Origin: Spatholobus suberectus
Lineage: Eukaryota > Streptophyta > Magnoliopsida > Fabales > Fabaceae
Length of the DNA: 64,000 nt
Assembly (NCBI GenBank): GCA_004329165.1
Contig: CM014735.1
Span: forward strand, 35,808,885 to 35,872,884
Direction: 5' to 3'
The position numbers and the translations under genes were made by a program. Of this stretch, positions 10,983 to 22,605 are shown piece after piece (position 1 is the first letter of the stretch; each line of letters begins with the position of its first letter). The notes below the pieces were generated by a model. It searched no databases. It worked only from the letters and a program-made list of their open reading frames with translations, and was not told the DNA's origin.

Positions 10983-13050
10983 TTAGTGCTTGGGGGCGGT
11001 GACGGCAGAGGAGTAAGGAATCCTAGTAACTTTAATCCAATCATCTCCATGAAAAAATGTGTATGGTAAGTAACGGGATGCTGATTGTGATGTGAGGGTC
11101 TTGATCCCATGCCATTTTACACGCTTGGATTTGTTTGAACCAGGACCAGTGTTATTGTACTCGGCATAGAAACAAGTTTTCATACCTGAAAGACCACTCG
11201 GTCCTTGCCATGGCATATACCCATCAGGTTGAATCAAATCCCCAATGTAGGTATCCATGAAGATGGCCCTTGAGTAATTCTTCCATGGACGGGCTAGATA
11301 AGCCTTGTTATCAAACTTCACTGTATGATCGGACACAATAGAGCCCCCTTGGATCACTATTCCTGAAGGTTGGTGCCTCTCTTTTCGACCTTGTGCTGTC
11401 ACAATACATTGCTGGTTTTCCAATGCCTTTCTGACCACGAAAGTGCAGTTCTGGAATACAGCCACTGCATCACCAAACACGAAGTCTATGGTGCCTGAAA
11501 TGGTGCAATCCCGGTAGAACTGACGCATGGCATGGGCATACAGTGTGTCCTGATACCCATCCATTGAGCATTGATAAAAGATAGCCTTGTCTGCTTGGAC
11601 CCTTATGGCTACTGCTTGATGTTTGTGGGGGCCAGCAGAATTCTCAAACCCTATATTGATGGCCACAAAGTAATCTCCTTCAATAGCTGCATGCATGCAT
11701 AAATTAATTAACATTGCAATATGATCACTTGATCACTACTCCCAAGTAATTTAATATATTTATAAAAGTCTCCTACATATATCTCATAAATGGTTTTAAT
11801 TTTATTTATATTTTTAAAATGTATCAACTCAATGAGTTTCTTTTATTTATTTATTGTGAGTGATCTGAAAGGAATGTTTGGAACTTGGAAGGAAAGGAGA
11901 AAAGTAGTAGCTAGTATTTTTTTTCTCATTTTTGGTGAATAGTAGTAGCTAGATGCTAGCTAGTATATATTACCATTAGCTCTATAAGAACGAAAGGATA
12001 CATACCAACAGTGGGCGTTCTGTAAGTATTAACTCCATCCATGAAGTTTTTGTTGCCCGTAATTCGTGTCTTTTTGCCACCATCACCGACAAACACCACG
12101 TGGGTCATGTTCTTAGTAACTTCAACATACTCATGGTAAACACCCTCCTTAATGTAAATCACGAATGGCTTTTGGTTCTTCTCAGGCACCTGCTTCAATG
12201 CGTGGTTGATGCTCTTGTACTTTCCATTACCATCTTTGGCCACAACCACGTTAGGCTTGGCTTTGTGCGGACTTTCATGAAGGAGTCTACGAACACCGAC
12301 ACCATCATCAAACCAGGAGGGAATAACCTCAACGTCATCGTGAGCAAAAACACGTTCCTCCCCAGAATCCTCAACAAGGCGACGCCCATCTTTTGTCAAA
12401 TTCATCTGCGAGACAGTGTTTGCAAGTTCTGAGATGATGGCAAGGGCATTGCTACTCATGTGCATGGTACTCGTTAACACGTTCTTCATTTTCTTCCCTG
12501 CTTCGTTGGTGGTGTTCTCAAAGCCGTCCAAGCAAGTCTCTTGGTATGTGATTGCACCACTGAGCCAAACCTTTAAACTATTGAGGATGTTGTCGAGATT
12601 GTCGAGATCAAACTTGCCCATTTTCTCAAGTGACCTTTCGAATTCCCCAATGGAAAGATCCATGAGTTGCTTGCATGTGTCAAGTGCCATCTTGGCCCTG
12701 GGGTCCTTCTCAACCTCGTGCATGAGACCTGTTTTTTTGAGTCCATTACCTATTTCTTTAATGGTTACGTTGAATGCAATTTTAATGAGTTCTCTTGGGT
12801 CCGTGGTGTTCCCAGCTTCTGCTCGCAGGCTTTTCTCACATTCTGTCTTGTAATCTGTGGGCTCGCAAAGGGTTTTCACCGCTTTCACAGTGGAAGTAAC
12901 GTGGGTCTTGTTATCGTCTGCGTCGCCGTTGGAACCGTTCAGATTGAAGTTGACGCCAACTGTGACGGCAACGACCATAGCCACTAGGAAGATGGTAGAG
13001 ACGCCAATGATGGCGATTCTCCTCTTCTTCTGCGCATCGTCCCCAATCAT
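10983..13050 (-). CDS. Pectinesterase with PMEI pro-domain, membrane-anchored N-terminus
   Basis: Type I pectin methylesterase, secreted to the cell wall, where it removes methyl esters from homogalacturonan. Exon 1 is 12006-13050 and exon 2 is 10983-11686 (319 bp GT-AG intron, phase 1), giving 582 residues. An N-terminal hydrophobic signal-anchor (about 12-34) follows a basic patch. The PMEI domain (about 55-210) has its conserved cysteines in TLCEPTDYKTEC, DTCKQL and ETCLDGF. A processing-type RRLL site is at 254-257. The catalytic domain (about 265-575) has GVYHEYV, QAVAIR (Q372), GYQDTLY (Q394, D395), IDFVFG (D416) and ARPW (R481), so all catalytic residues are present. One deviation is LARPW where the family usually has LGRPW. 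It lies in the same orientation as a second pectinesterase 1.5 kb away with the intron at the same position, so the pair is probably an old tandem duplication. Confidence 0.93.
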
Positions 13051-14527
13051 TTTGAATTAAGCGCGCGCCCCCTATGAACACCTTCAAATTAAATGTATGC
13101 AATACAGTAAGAGTAACGCATTGTGGATAAGAAATTTGTAAACAAATTAAAGTAATTAAATGATAAGAACAATTACATGCAAATCAAATATAATTAAACT
13201 TTGTTGTTCTTTTTTAATGTTTTAACTTGTATTTTGATTCCTGCGCCTATTGTGCAAAAGAAGGAGTCGCGCAGAGAAGAGAAGGGAAAGGGCCTGCTGA
13301 GGCTGTGGCAATCCTCCGTCAAACCCTTTTGGAGCGTGCATCTCTGTGATTGGCGGATAAAATAGAAATTTCTTTATATATGGATGAAATAAAGGTTTAA
13401 AAGTTGGTTATGCTCAATGTGACGTTTGGAGTGAAATACTAGATTAGCAATATATCTTTTCTAAAAGGGATGAAGCGCAGAAGCCGCATAATATATATAT
13501 AACCTTTGAGGTTTGTGTTTTTTTTAGGATTATGCTAATTTTAGCATCAGAAGGCCTCGAATTCTTCATCGCTTCAATCACCAACATTGTCCATTCCCTT
13601 TCCTTTTTCTCTCGTTCATGCGCAGTTGCGGAGCACGGATTTAGCATCTTGTATTATGTGTTAAGTTTGGACAACCTCCACTCAAATAAAATAAGACTAA
13701 AATGTGGCTTGATATCAAAGGAAATAATAAGGTGATAAGTAGAGAAGAGAAATCTTTCTAACTTTTCTTAAAAACTCATCACTTGATTTAGTTTTTTAAT
13801 TTTCTTCACGTACATACAGCTGCATTAATTAATACATATAAAGGTACTCACAGATGCATAAGGAATATCTTGATATAATTAATAGACATATATTCAAACA
13901 ACACAACTCTTAGAAATTATAAGGTATTAAAGGTAAGATACATATATAAGAAAAATATTATGAACCTTAAAATTCAAGAATATATTAAATGAATTAAGTT
14001 TAATTAATTGATTAATATTTATTGTTGGATTGAGTTCAGCTAAAAAGATGATAATTTGCATAATCTCTCTATAGTATATCAATTCAACTTGTATCCTTAT
14101 ATACGGATGTGTTTTCCTCTATATAGTAAAGGATCACCTTTCGGGAAAAAAAAAGAGAAGCGATTATAATTATTTATAAAAAGCTAAATTTATTAAATTT
14201 CGAATTTAATATACATATATATCTATTTTATTATTATTTAAGCCTTTAGTTTTTATTTAATAGTTATAAATTTTCATTTTATCAATGAGAAATCTTCATA
14301 ATTACGCCTATCCTCATGTTATATGGAAAAGAAAAGGATCATGTATTTCCAACAACAACACTTATACTCTTCAAAAAAAAAAAAAAAGAACAAACCTTAT
14401 AGAAATTTACGATAACCTTTAGCCAAAGAAATTAACAATGTTTTCAGGGGAATTATTCGAAGTAAATAAATGAGTGGAGGAATAAAAAGATAAAAATCAG
14501 ATCAAGTTGAAGTAAGCACGAAAAAAT
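13051..14527. other. Spacer between the two pectinesterase genes
   Basis: Presumed promoter of the 10983-13050 gene and 3' region of the next pectinesterase. AT-rich; ORFs at 13444-13647 (-) and 13532-13735 (+) overlap one another and look like chance. No repeat recognised. Confidence 0.5.
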
Positions 14528-16730
14528 TCACTGTAACCCAGCTTTGAAAGGCACTCCTGTCATGGGTAGCCATTTGTCACCTTGAATAAACTTGTGCACC
14601 GTGAAATCATCTGCATCCTTTTGGTCAATGAGATGGTACCCTTCCCAAGTGACCCTATTGCTAATGTTTGAACCAGGTCCCCAGTTAGCAAACTCTGCAT
14701 AATACAGCGTGCTCAAAGCAAAATCCCCTGACCATTCGGTCGAACCCTTTGGATCAATCAGGCCATCCATGAAAGATTGCATGTAAACAGTCCTTGAATA
14801 CTCTTTCCAAGGCCGACCCAAATATGTCGTTATCCCATTATAATTGCTAGTAGCATCACCCAATTCACTGGCAGCTATTATGCAACAGTTCTGTATGGAG
14901 ATGCCAGTGTTTTGGTTAGGATCTGTTCGGCCTTGTGCTGTGATTGCATTGAATTGGTTTTGCATAGGAAGTCTTGGATACATGTTACAATCCTGGAATA
15001 CTGCTGCTGCATTGCCAAATATAAAATCCACTGTGCCATAAATGCCACAGCTTTTGTAGAATTGCCTTTGGGAATGCGCGTACAGTGTGTCTTGGTAACC
15101 TTCAAAACTACAATTGTAGAACGTGGACATGTCCGCCCCGTTTCTCACAGCCACCGCTTGATGCTTGCTGGACCCCGCAGTGTTACGAAATGTTATGTTC
15201 ACTGCAACAAACCCTTTTCCAACTACAGCTGCACAACACAGTAGCAGCAAGCAAATCAGTCTAATGTGTGACACAATTTTCTGAATTATCATAAGAAAAA
15301 AAATTATTTAGCAGAGGATATCGAATTGAATGTCTCACAAGAAAATAGTCTCTAATAAGAATATCATGTATATATCACTATTGGATTTGAGAACTGTTGA
15401 AAATTCCACATTGACGAGCGATATGGTTAAAATAGAGTGTATCCTAGTGATTGTTATTAGGCCTATCAGGCCATCTGTTATCATGTCATTATCGGATCAC
15501 CTACATATATTTAGTCATGTAAACTTTACATTCAAGATGTTCAATTCTCGTTGTGAGAAAGTGCATTAGAGATCTCGCATTGACTAATGGTATAACCAAA
15601 ATAGTGTATAAAAATAAAGGACAACTCTCATCTTACGAACTAATTTTTGAGGTTAAATTAGGTCCAAACTCAAATTCTAAAAATAACTTAATTTGTGGGT
15701 AAGAATAACATGTAACTAACTTGATTTCTGTCCTTATCTGACCCAAGTGCTGAAATTAATGCGCATGCATAAGCACAGATCATATGTGACATGTTAGAAC
15801 ATGATCTAACGCGAGCTTTCAGCTTAGCTTACCAAAAGTCGCAGATTGGAAAGTGGTCCAGCCATCCACCACGCTGCGATTGCCGGTGAGCACAGTGCGG
15901 TTGATGCCATCTCCAACGAGCATTAGGTTCTCCTTGCTCTTAGGAACAGACACGTATTCATTGTAAATCCCAGCGACAACAAAAATTACATGGTACCCGT
16001 TGTTGGTGCCGGTATTGCTAGGTGCAGCAGTCACTGCATCATTTATGGTGGTGAAATCCCCAGACCCGTCAGGGTTCACCACCACTTTTTGTGTCACCAC
16101 CACATTATCAATGCTTGTTTGTAGTAACTTTCTATTAATAATAGTCTCAACTATAGTTGATCCTCCTGAGGCATCGCTAACCCAACCACGGGTGAAAAGG
16201 GCCAGAGATATGCTATATAGTTTGATCCCATCAGAAAGAGGAGTTGATAAGGCACTGGTAATTAGAGGATAGGGAGTTACCTCATTAAAACCATCCAAGC
16301 ACGTTTGTTGGTTGGTTAAAATTGCACTAAGCAAGGTTATCAGGTCATAGACCTGATAGCTAGTCACGGTGTTTTCAATGGCTTGGAGGACATTGGACAA
16401 GAAATCAGTGTTCAGTTCTGCAAAACTAAGACAATCTTCAAGGGCATGTACTGTGGAATCAGGAATGGTGGAGTGGCTTCTGAGATAAGAAGAGATCAAT
16501 CCGAAAATCGTTTTTGTTGTTGATAAGGATTGCTGAACGAAGAAACGGCATTGGTCATGTATGGATAAATATTGAGGAGGCAGCGTAGTTTTGCAGAATG
16601 CTGGGTAGGGTGTAGTGTCGCATGTGCTATCCGAGGAGGAGGAGAAAGCTGCATGAGAGGAAGAAAGGAAGAGGATGAAGAGGAAAACAAGGGTGTACAA
16701 GGTGGTCCATGTCTTCATGTTTGTGGCCAT
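14528..16730 (-). CDS. Pectinesterase with PMEI pro-domain, signal-peptide type
   Basis: Second type I pectin methylesterase. Exon 1 is 15833-16730 and exon 2 is 14528-15228 (604 bp GT-AG intron, phase 1), giving 532 residues. I chose the ATG at 16730 because it starts a typical signal peptide (MATNMKTWTTLYTLVFLFIL), although the frame is open to an ATG at 16802. The PMEI domain (about 35-185) has cysteines in STCDTTPYPAFC, EDCLSF and QTCLDGF. An RKLL processing site is at 200-203. The catalytic domain has GIYNEYV, QAVAVR (Q323), GYQDTLY (Q345, D346), VDFIFG (D367) and LGRPW (R438), a complete active site. Compared with its neighbour at 10983-13050 it has a cleavable signal instead of a membrane anchor and the canonical LGRPW. 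A 172 bp MULE-type MITE sits 94 bp before the start codon, inside the promoter or leader. Confidence 0.93.
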
Positions 16731-16823
16731 AGCAATGGGTTGATGCCGGTGGAGACTTGACTTATGCTCTTGCATATTTATAATAGCTGCATATACTCGC
16801 ATTAAATTAAGGTTTAATACATA

Positions 16824-16995
16824 GGGTTGTCTAATTTAACCATAAGCAAAAATAGAGTTAAATAACTCCATTCAAAATGATTGATGTAATTTCATAATGT
16901 ACTTTAAGATGATTGGTTACAGATATTAATTGCACCAATCATTTTGAATGAGGTTGTTTAATTCTATTTTTACTTAGAATAAGTTAGAGAACCCC
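16824..16995. mobile_element. MULE-type MITE in the pectinesterase promoter
   Basis: A 172 bp element with long inverted repeats, starting GGGTTGTCTAATTTAACC and ending with the imperfect reverse ...AGTTAGAGAACCCC. The arms also share CATTCAAAATGATTG and its reverse complement. It is flanked by a perfect 10 bp direct repeat TTAATACATA (16814-16823 and 16996-17005). The duplication size points to the Mutator-like superfamily. It has no coding capacity. Confidence 0.8.
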
Positions 16996-17005
16996 TTAAT
17001 ACATA

Positions 17006-17600
17006 AGTAGATGTTGGAATTTTTTAAAATCTTTTAATGAGTTATCTAAATTAAAAAAAATCATAATTAGGCACTTGATCTTTTATAATTTTTGTGATTG
17101 GATTTTTGAAATTAGTAAAACTGTCATAAATTATTATTTTTTTGATAGTTTTAAGTCGTCATAAACTAATTTTAAAGATTCAATTACAAAAAATTAAGGA
17201 CTCAATTACAATTTTTTTTTTTATTTAAAGACCTAGTTAAAAATTTTCAAAGAGTTCAAAAAATTTACTAATATATTAAACTTAAATTAACTACTTCAGG
17301 GTTCAAAATCTGGTCAAGAGGGACAAACGGTGTCGTAACGACGAATGGATATGGTCACACGACTCACACGGCTATGTTTCCCACTAAATAAACCATAGCT
17401 AGTGATTGTCTTTGATTCTTAACAAAAAGAAGTCAAATTTCTCATTGATTATTTGATTACCTGCTCTATTTTATTTTTCTGCATGGGTTTATTAATTGCT
17501 GCAGCATCCCGGGATTGATGAAACAAATTAATCTCACTTAACAGCTCCAATAGCTGTACTGTATTCTTAAAAGTGGCAATCACTTCTATATGCTAAATTA
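17006..17600. other. Gene-free spacer
   Basis: AT-rich sequence upstream of the second pectinesterase; it contains no recognisable gene or repeat boundary. Confidence 0.45.
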
Positions 17601-17639
17601 ATTGTTACTCTCATTCTTTTAAATAATTAAAAAATTGAA

Positions 17640-18368
17640 TTTTAGTGTGGTGAGGTCAGTCTCTAGATTATCCATGATGTAAAAACTCTTTCAAATGAGA
17701 CGTGTTAGATATAAAATCCTCTATATAGATATATTTCTATGTAGATATATTTTTCCTCTAGTCATATACCAGACTTTATATCCTCTCTCTCTCTCTCTAA
17801 TAAGAAGAAAGGACACACTCCTAAGAACCCTCATATTACGAACAAAGTAACTCCAACAAGATCATCCAGTAGAAGGTTTCCACAACCTGACGGTGGTGTA
17901 TAATAGCTTGGTTCATCCTCAAACCATACCGTACTAGGAGAGAAGCATGCTCTAATACCACTTCGTAACGCCTAGCCGCTTTCAGGATTGAAGACTGTCC
18001 CTATAAACAAATACAAGACTTTTTAGCGTGTTTTTTTCTCATTTACACGTTTCTTAAGAAACTTTTCAAGAGGTCACTCATCCCTAAATTACTCTAAGTC
18101 AAGTACGCTTAATTGTGGAGTTCTTAAGTGATAGGTTACCAAAAAATAGTTGCATCTTGTTGGTATAGGTAGCACTTATTAATTTTTTTAAGCTATCCTC
18201 AATTGTACAGTCTCATACCTGCACAGCTTCTGGATCCCTTTCATACTAGTATGTATTCGATTTATTCATATACCTCTCCTGCTAAAAGCCTACTAAGAAC
18301 CGATTCGTGCCTCATCTTTTTTGCACTAACGATCACTTCTCGCCCTCATCAGCACCCGGGATGTTACA
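17640..18368 (-). mobile_element. Truncated Cassandra-type TRIM with a 5S rRNA-like LTR
   Basis: Read on the minus strand, an LTR begins at 18368 with TGTAACATCCCGGG and ends near 17965 with GTTACG. It is followed at once by a primer-binding-like TGGTATTAGAGC (17960-17949), close to the initiator tRNA-Met complement. Inside the LTR, at about 18145-18055, sequence resembles 5S rRNA, including both internal control regions (compare AATTAAGCGTACTT and GGATGAGTGACCTC with the 5S A and C boxes). A 5S-bearing LTR is the hallmark of Cassandra TRIMs. I see some internal sequence down to about 17640 but no second LTR, so the copy is truncated. There is no ORF, as expected of TRIMs. The CT repeat at about 17778-17800 is internal. 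Confidence 0.75.
18055..18145 (-). ncRNA. 5S rRNA-like segment within the Cassandra LTR (not a functional 5S gene)
   Basis: Minus-strand motifs AGAACTCC, ATTAAGCGTACTT, AGAGTA and GGATGAGTGACCTC occur in the order found in plant 5S rRNA, with many substitutions. It is part of the LTR, and the divergence makes a functional 5S RNA unlikely. Confidence 0.65.
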
Positions 18369-19602
18369 ATCCCCCCCTTCTCATCTTCTTCCAATCAACT
18401 AACTAACTGCTTACAACGAATAGTTGTTTTATTTTAAATTTTAATTTCTAAATTTATCCTAAATTGTTCAAAAAGCTAAGAAAATGAATACTCAGTTTTT
18501 AAATAGCCATGATAAATAGCTTTCTCTCAAACCATTAGAAATATGCAACTCGCACGGTCTGTTTCTATATTCTTTTTGCTTCTATCTTCATTGTAAGCAA
18601 ACACGAGGAATAGACAAGACGTGTGAAATTTTGAGGCCACCAGTAACTTGATTTCAGTCAACGAAAAAAGGCCCAAGTTAGTACTTAGTGGAAGGCATGT
18701 TTAAATTCCAACGTGCGTAGAAGTCAGTAACCATAGGTATTTTACATGCGTGATACGTCTACATTTGATGGCCTTCACAATTATCACAAATAGATTATAC
18801 GCGTATTAGCGTATATCTTTTATTCAATCAATCATTTAACAATCAGCAATCCTATTCAATTATTGACATTGTCAACTGAATAAAATAAGTAGTACAAAAA
18901 TGAAAAATTTCTTTTTACATTCTTTTTTTTGACTCTCAACAAAATGACAAAAGTCACTATGCATGAGACAACAATTGACTCGAGCAAAATTTAAATGAGT
19001 AAATTAGGAATCTAATCCTTAAAATAAATTATTTTTAGTTACAGTTTAATTCTTAAATTTATTTGTGAGTATCATAATTATAAAAACTCTTGTTAATTCA
19101 ATTTTTACTTTAATTCTTAAAAACATTACCAACCGGATAAATTAAAAGATTGATTTAATTATTTATTTGCTCCTTATACTTAATACAATTTGAAGTTTTA
19201 ATCCCTACACAAACTGTAAGTTTTAATTCTTACACTCGCATAAAAGTTAAGCTTTGGTCCTTATATGAACCGTAGGAAACATGGTATGGTATCCCTTTTT
19301 ACCATTGTGATGTTCAAAAAAGTTGTACAAACATCAGAGTTCAGAACTCTCTGAATTTGAAGAGAAATCACTTAATCGTACCTCAACTACTAAATAACAT
19401 TTTAGCCCAGTGTCAAAGAAGGAAAGAAATATTGGACTATAATATATAAGTCACGCAGTTGTGAATATTATCAGCTATAAGCCCAAGCTTTTTATTTTTT
19501 TTATGTTTTTGAAGGCAAGATATCTCTCAGTTGAGAGTCAAGAATTAATATCTTGAAGTATTAAAATTCATTTAAGGAATTGATCTCTTCCAATAAATAT
19601 TT
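18369..19602. other. Gene-free AT-rich spacer
   Basis: No coding exon or delimited repeat was recognised here. Confidence 0.45.
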
Positions 19603-19861
19603 GAGTAAATTACACTGATTTTTCCTGAGTTTTTTGAGATTGCACAAACTCCCCTTACTTTTTTAACGTTTACAACAACCAACCTTATAGGAATACACAG
19701 TGTAATATTTTTCAAACAATCAGGAAAGTTAATGTAATATATAAGGAGAGTCAGTGTAATATTTTTCAAACAATTAAGAGAGATTAGTGTAGAGGCAAAA
19801 AAAAAGAGAGGTATCGGCTAAAATTCGACAAAACCTCAGGAGGTGCCAGTGTAATTTACTT
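19603..19861. mobile_element. MULE-type MITE, GAGTAAATTACACTG family
   Basis: Terminal inverted repeats GAGTAAATTACACTG and CAGTGTAATTTACTT bound a 259 bp element flanked by a perfect 9 bp direct repeat TAAATATTT (19594-19602 and 19862-19870). It also has internal near-tandem GTGTAATATTTTTCAAACAA motifs. Relatives lie at 53425-53677 and about 54650-54868. Confidence 0.75.
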
Positions 19862-20163
19862 TAAATATTTTTCTATACACACAAATTTAGAGATCGGATA
19901 TCTGATTATATGTTTAAAGAGTAAGATTATCTATGAATTATGTCATACCATGTTAGTAACACCCAAGCTTTTAACTCAGAAAAATTGACAAAAGAGTATA
20001 AAGTTAGCCATATCCTCATTATTGTATTAGAGATTTGTTTAACTTAACAAGTAGAAAAAAAAATCCTATGATAGTCATTTTAACATTTTTAAGTATAGTA
20101 TTTAGTTTATTTCTAAATATATAATACAATACTTTTGTTTTTCTAATTACACATTATTAAATG

Positions 20164-20315
20164 AGTAAATAAATAGTTTTTATACTGTCATTTAATCACA
20201 AATTATTATGTATAATAAGTTTGATGACTTTAGCAATAATTACCTTAAAAATCATTCCTACCATAATTTTTTATTGGTTGATATTTTACATTGACGGTGC
20301 ATAAAAATTAAATGC
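20164..20315. mobile_element. Degenerate MITE, 41126-type family
   Basis: Carries the family core (ATACTGTCATTTAATCACAAATTA ... TTTTATTGGTTGATATTTTACATTGACGGTGCAT, quoted here only in part) but the termini have decayed. Confidence 0.5.
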
Positions 20316-20489
20316 TTATTAAATTAAACTAACAAGCTACTCACCCATTGTATGGCTATTAAAATTTAAAAATAATACATACATACATACATATATATAT
20401 ATATTGTTATTATTCAACAATAACGAAATTATCTTGAAAAGAAATAAAATCTACTTCTATACTATGAATATTATATATAACTTAGAGAG

Positions 20490-21640
20490 TGAGACTCTAA
20501 CTTTCCTAAAAAAGGATCCTCTACAATTTTGAAATAACTACATTGAATCTCAATTATTCTTTAATTTTAATATATAAAGAAAAACTTGCATGAATAGTGA
20601 GATGTATTAAATTGGACACTCTCTAGTTTTTTTCAAATAGAGAGGATTCATGTCCCATTTTTCTTATCTCTTAATTAGACATTATTAATAGTATATTATC
20701 TTTCCTTTCTCTTTTAGAAATATATTTCATACACTACCTCTGCTACTATAGGCAAAGAATTCTTTCTTAATTGTCTCAAACTACCTTTCTTTTATCTTTA
20801 ATCATATACTTGATTTCTTCACCGTCTATCTCTTTCAATCTCTTTTATCTCTTTTATCTCTATTAATTTCCAAATTGAATTTCAATAGTATTTTTTTTAA
20901 AATAAATTTACTCCTATATTACAAATAAGAATACATAACTTGGAGTGTAAGATTCTCGCTCTTCTCAGTCTTTTGATTAGACATTATCAATATTTTTTCT
21001 TTTTTCTCCATTAGATTTCACACATTATCTTTACAATTAACAAACAAAGTTCTTTTTCAATAATCTCAAACTACTCTTCTTTTATATTTATTTGTACGCT
21101 TGGTATTTTAAATGTCTATCCCTTCTAATCTATCCTCTTTTATCCCTATTTCTAAATTTAATTTCAATAATTTTTTTAAAAAAATTGTCAATAATTAAAA
21201 ATAACCATATATGACAATTTAAATTATTCAATGTAAATCTAAAATATAAATTATATATCCAAAGATATTTGTTTATTATGAATTTCAGATATAACATAAT
21301 TTATATATTAAAAAATTGAATTATTATGAATTTTAATTATATACAAATAAAATTTATCTAGCTAAAATAGTAGTATAGTAGTAAATGCTTTCATTGATAA
21401 TAATAAATATTCTATTTTATTAGATAGAAACAAATAAGACTTGAATTTAAAGAAGATATTATAAAAGCAAATTATTTAAATTAATATAAAATATCTCTAT
21501 ATTTATTAATTTGATATAATGCATCAAATTTCAAATTTAGAGAAAAGTTAATTTCATGAGTATCGAGATTTAAAATTTAATTTGAGATTAATTAAATTTA
21601 ATTAATGCTATTTGAGAAAGATAAAAATAAAATAAAATAC
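20490..21640. repeat. Dispersed AT-rich repeat with an internal ~300 bp tandem duplication
   Basis: Sequence around 20655-20900 is repeated with substitutions at about 20957-21190: both copies have GATTAGACATTATNA, CTCAAACTAC, TCTTTTAT and AATTTCAATA in the same order. Related sequence recurs at about 39690-40130 and more weakly at 48520-48600. The element class is unknown and no ORF is present. Confidence 0.5.
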
Positions 21641-21991
21641 TCAGCACATATAATATAAAAAAAAAATACGCTGGAAAATAAGGACTTATATTATAAAAAT
21701 AATTATTTGTAAAGATGGAATGACTACACTATCACAGTAAATAACGTGCTGCAACGTTCAATTGGCTACACTGTCACAATCAGTAGCATGTGCTGCAACG
21801 CAAGTGTAACTTATCCTATAGGACCTATACCTTCCTTTTGACCAAAATAGAATGATAACAAATTTCGCTACATTGGTTTTAAATTCTCAACCTTTCATAT
21901 ATTTATCTATAAGTTATTAATTTTATCATATATAGTCTGTATAATTAATATAAGTAGCAATCAAGACAACATAAAAATATTATTTAATAAA

Positions 21992-22153
21992 AGAGAAAAT
22001 AGACTATATACTAACAATATAAAATAATTTTATACTGTCATCTAATCACAAACTATCATATATGATAAGTTTATTGACTTTTATAATAATTATCTTAAAA
22101 ATTATACCAACAATAATTTCTGATTAATTAACAGTGCATAGTCATTAAATTCT
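21992..22153. mobile_element. Degenerate MITE, 41126-type family
   Basis: Contains GACTATATACTAACAATATA, TTTATACTGTCATCTAATCA and the closing AGTGCATAGTCATTAAATTC of the family. No intact target duplication was seen. Confidence 0.55.
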
Positions 22154-22605
22154 TAATAAAATACCAAATCAATGAAGTTTTGCATTCAATTGAATTCAGT
22201 ATTTCTCAAACTTAAAAATTTTGATTCAACTATATTAAAAATTATATAATTAATTTTTATTTCAAAAATTATATAACTTGTCTGATCTAAAAGGTCTAAC
22301 ATCAGAACTAAAACGGTAAAAAAATTAGTTTTAGAAATTATAGCTCCAACTAGATTCATAGAAGAAAATGATTTAAAAATTAAATTCAGTTAAACTCAAA
22401 GGGGGGGCGGGGGGGTGATACTCTTCCAATCAAAACAATGTATATTTTAAATTTTTTACAATTTCTACATAAATTTATGTTATGCTCCAAACAAACACTT
22501 CGGGCTCGGAATTTTGAATTCCGGCAAAAATGTGAACAACTTCAAGCAAGCTAAAATTTTTGCAAATAATGATAGTAATAGTATTTGCTAAAATTGAAGA
22601 CAGGC

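Noticed and set aside
12100..13060. Several plus-strand ORFs of 67-145 codons
   Set aside because: Antisense shadows of the first pectinesterase exon.
14844..15244. Overlapping plus- and minus-strand ORFs
   Set aside because: Alternative frames of pectinesterase exon 2 at 14528-15228.
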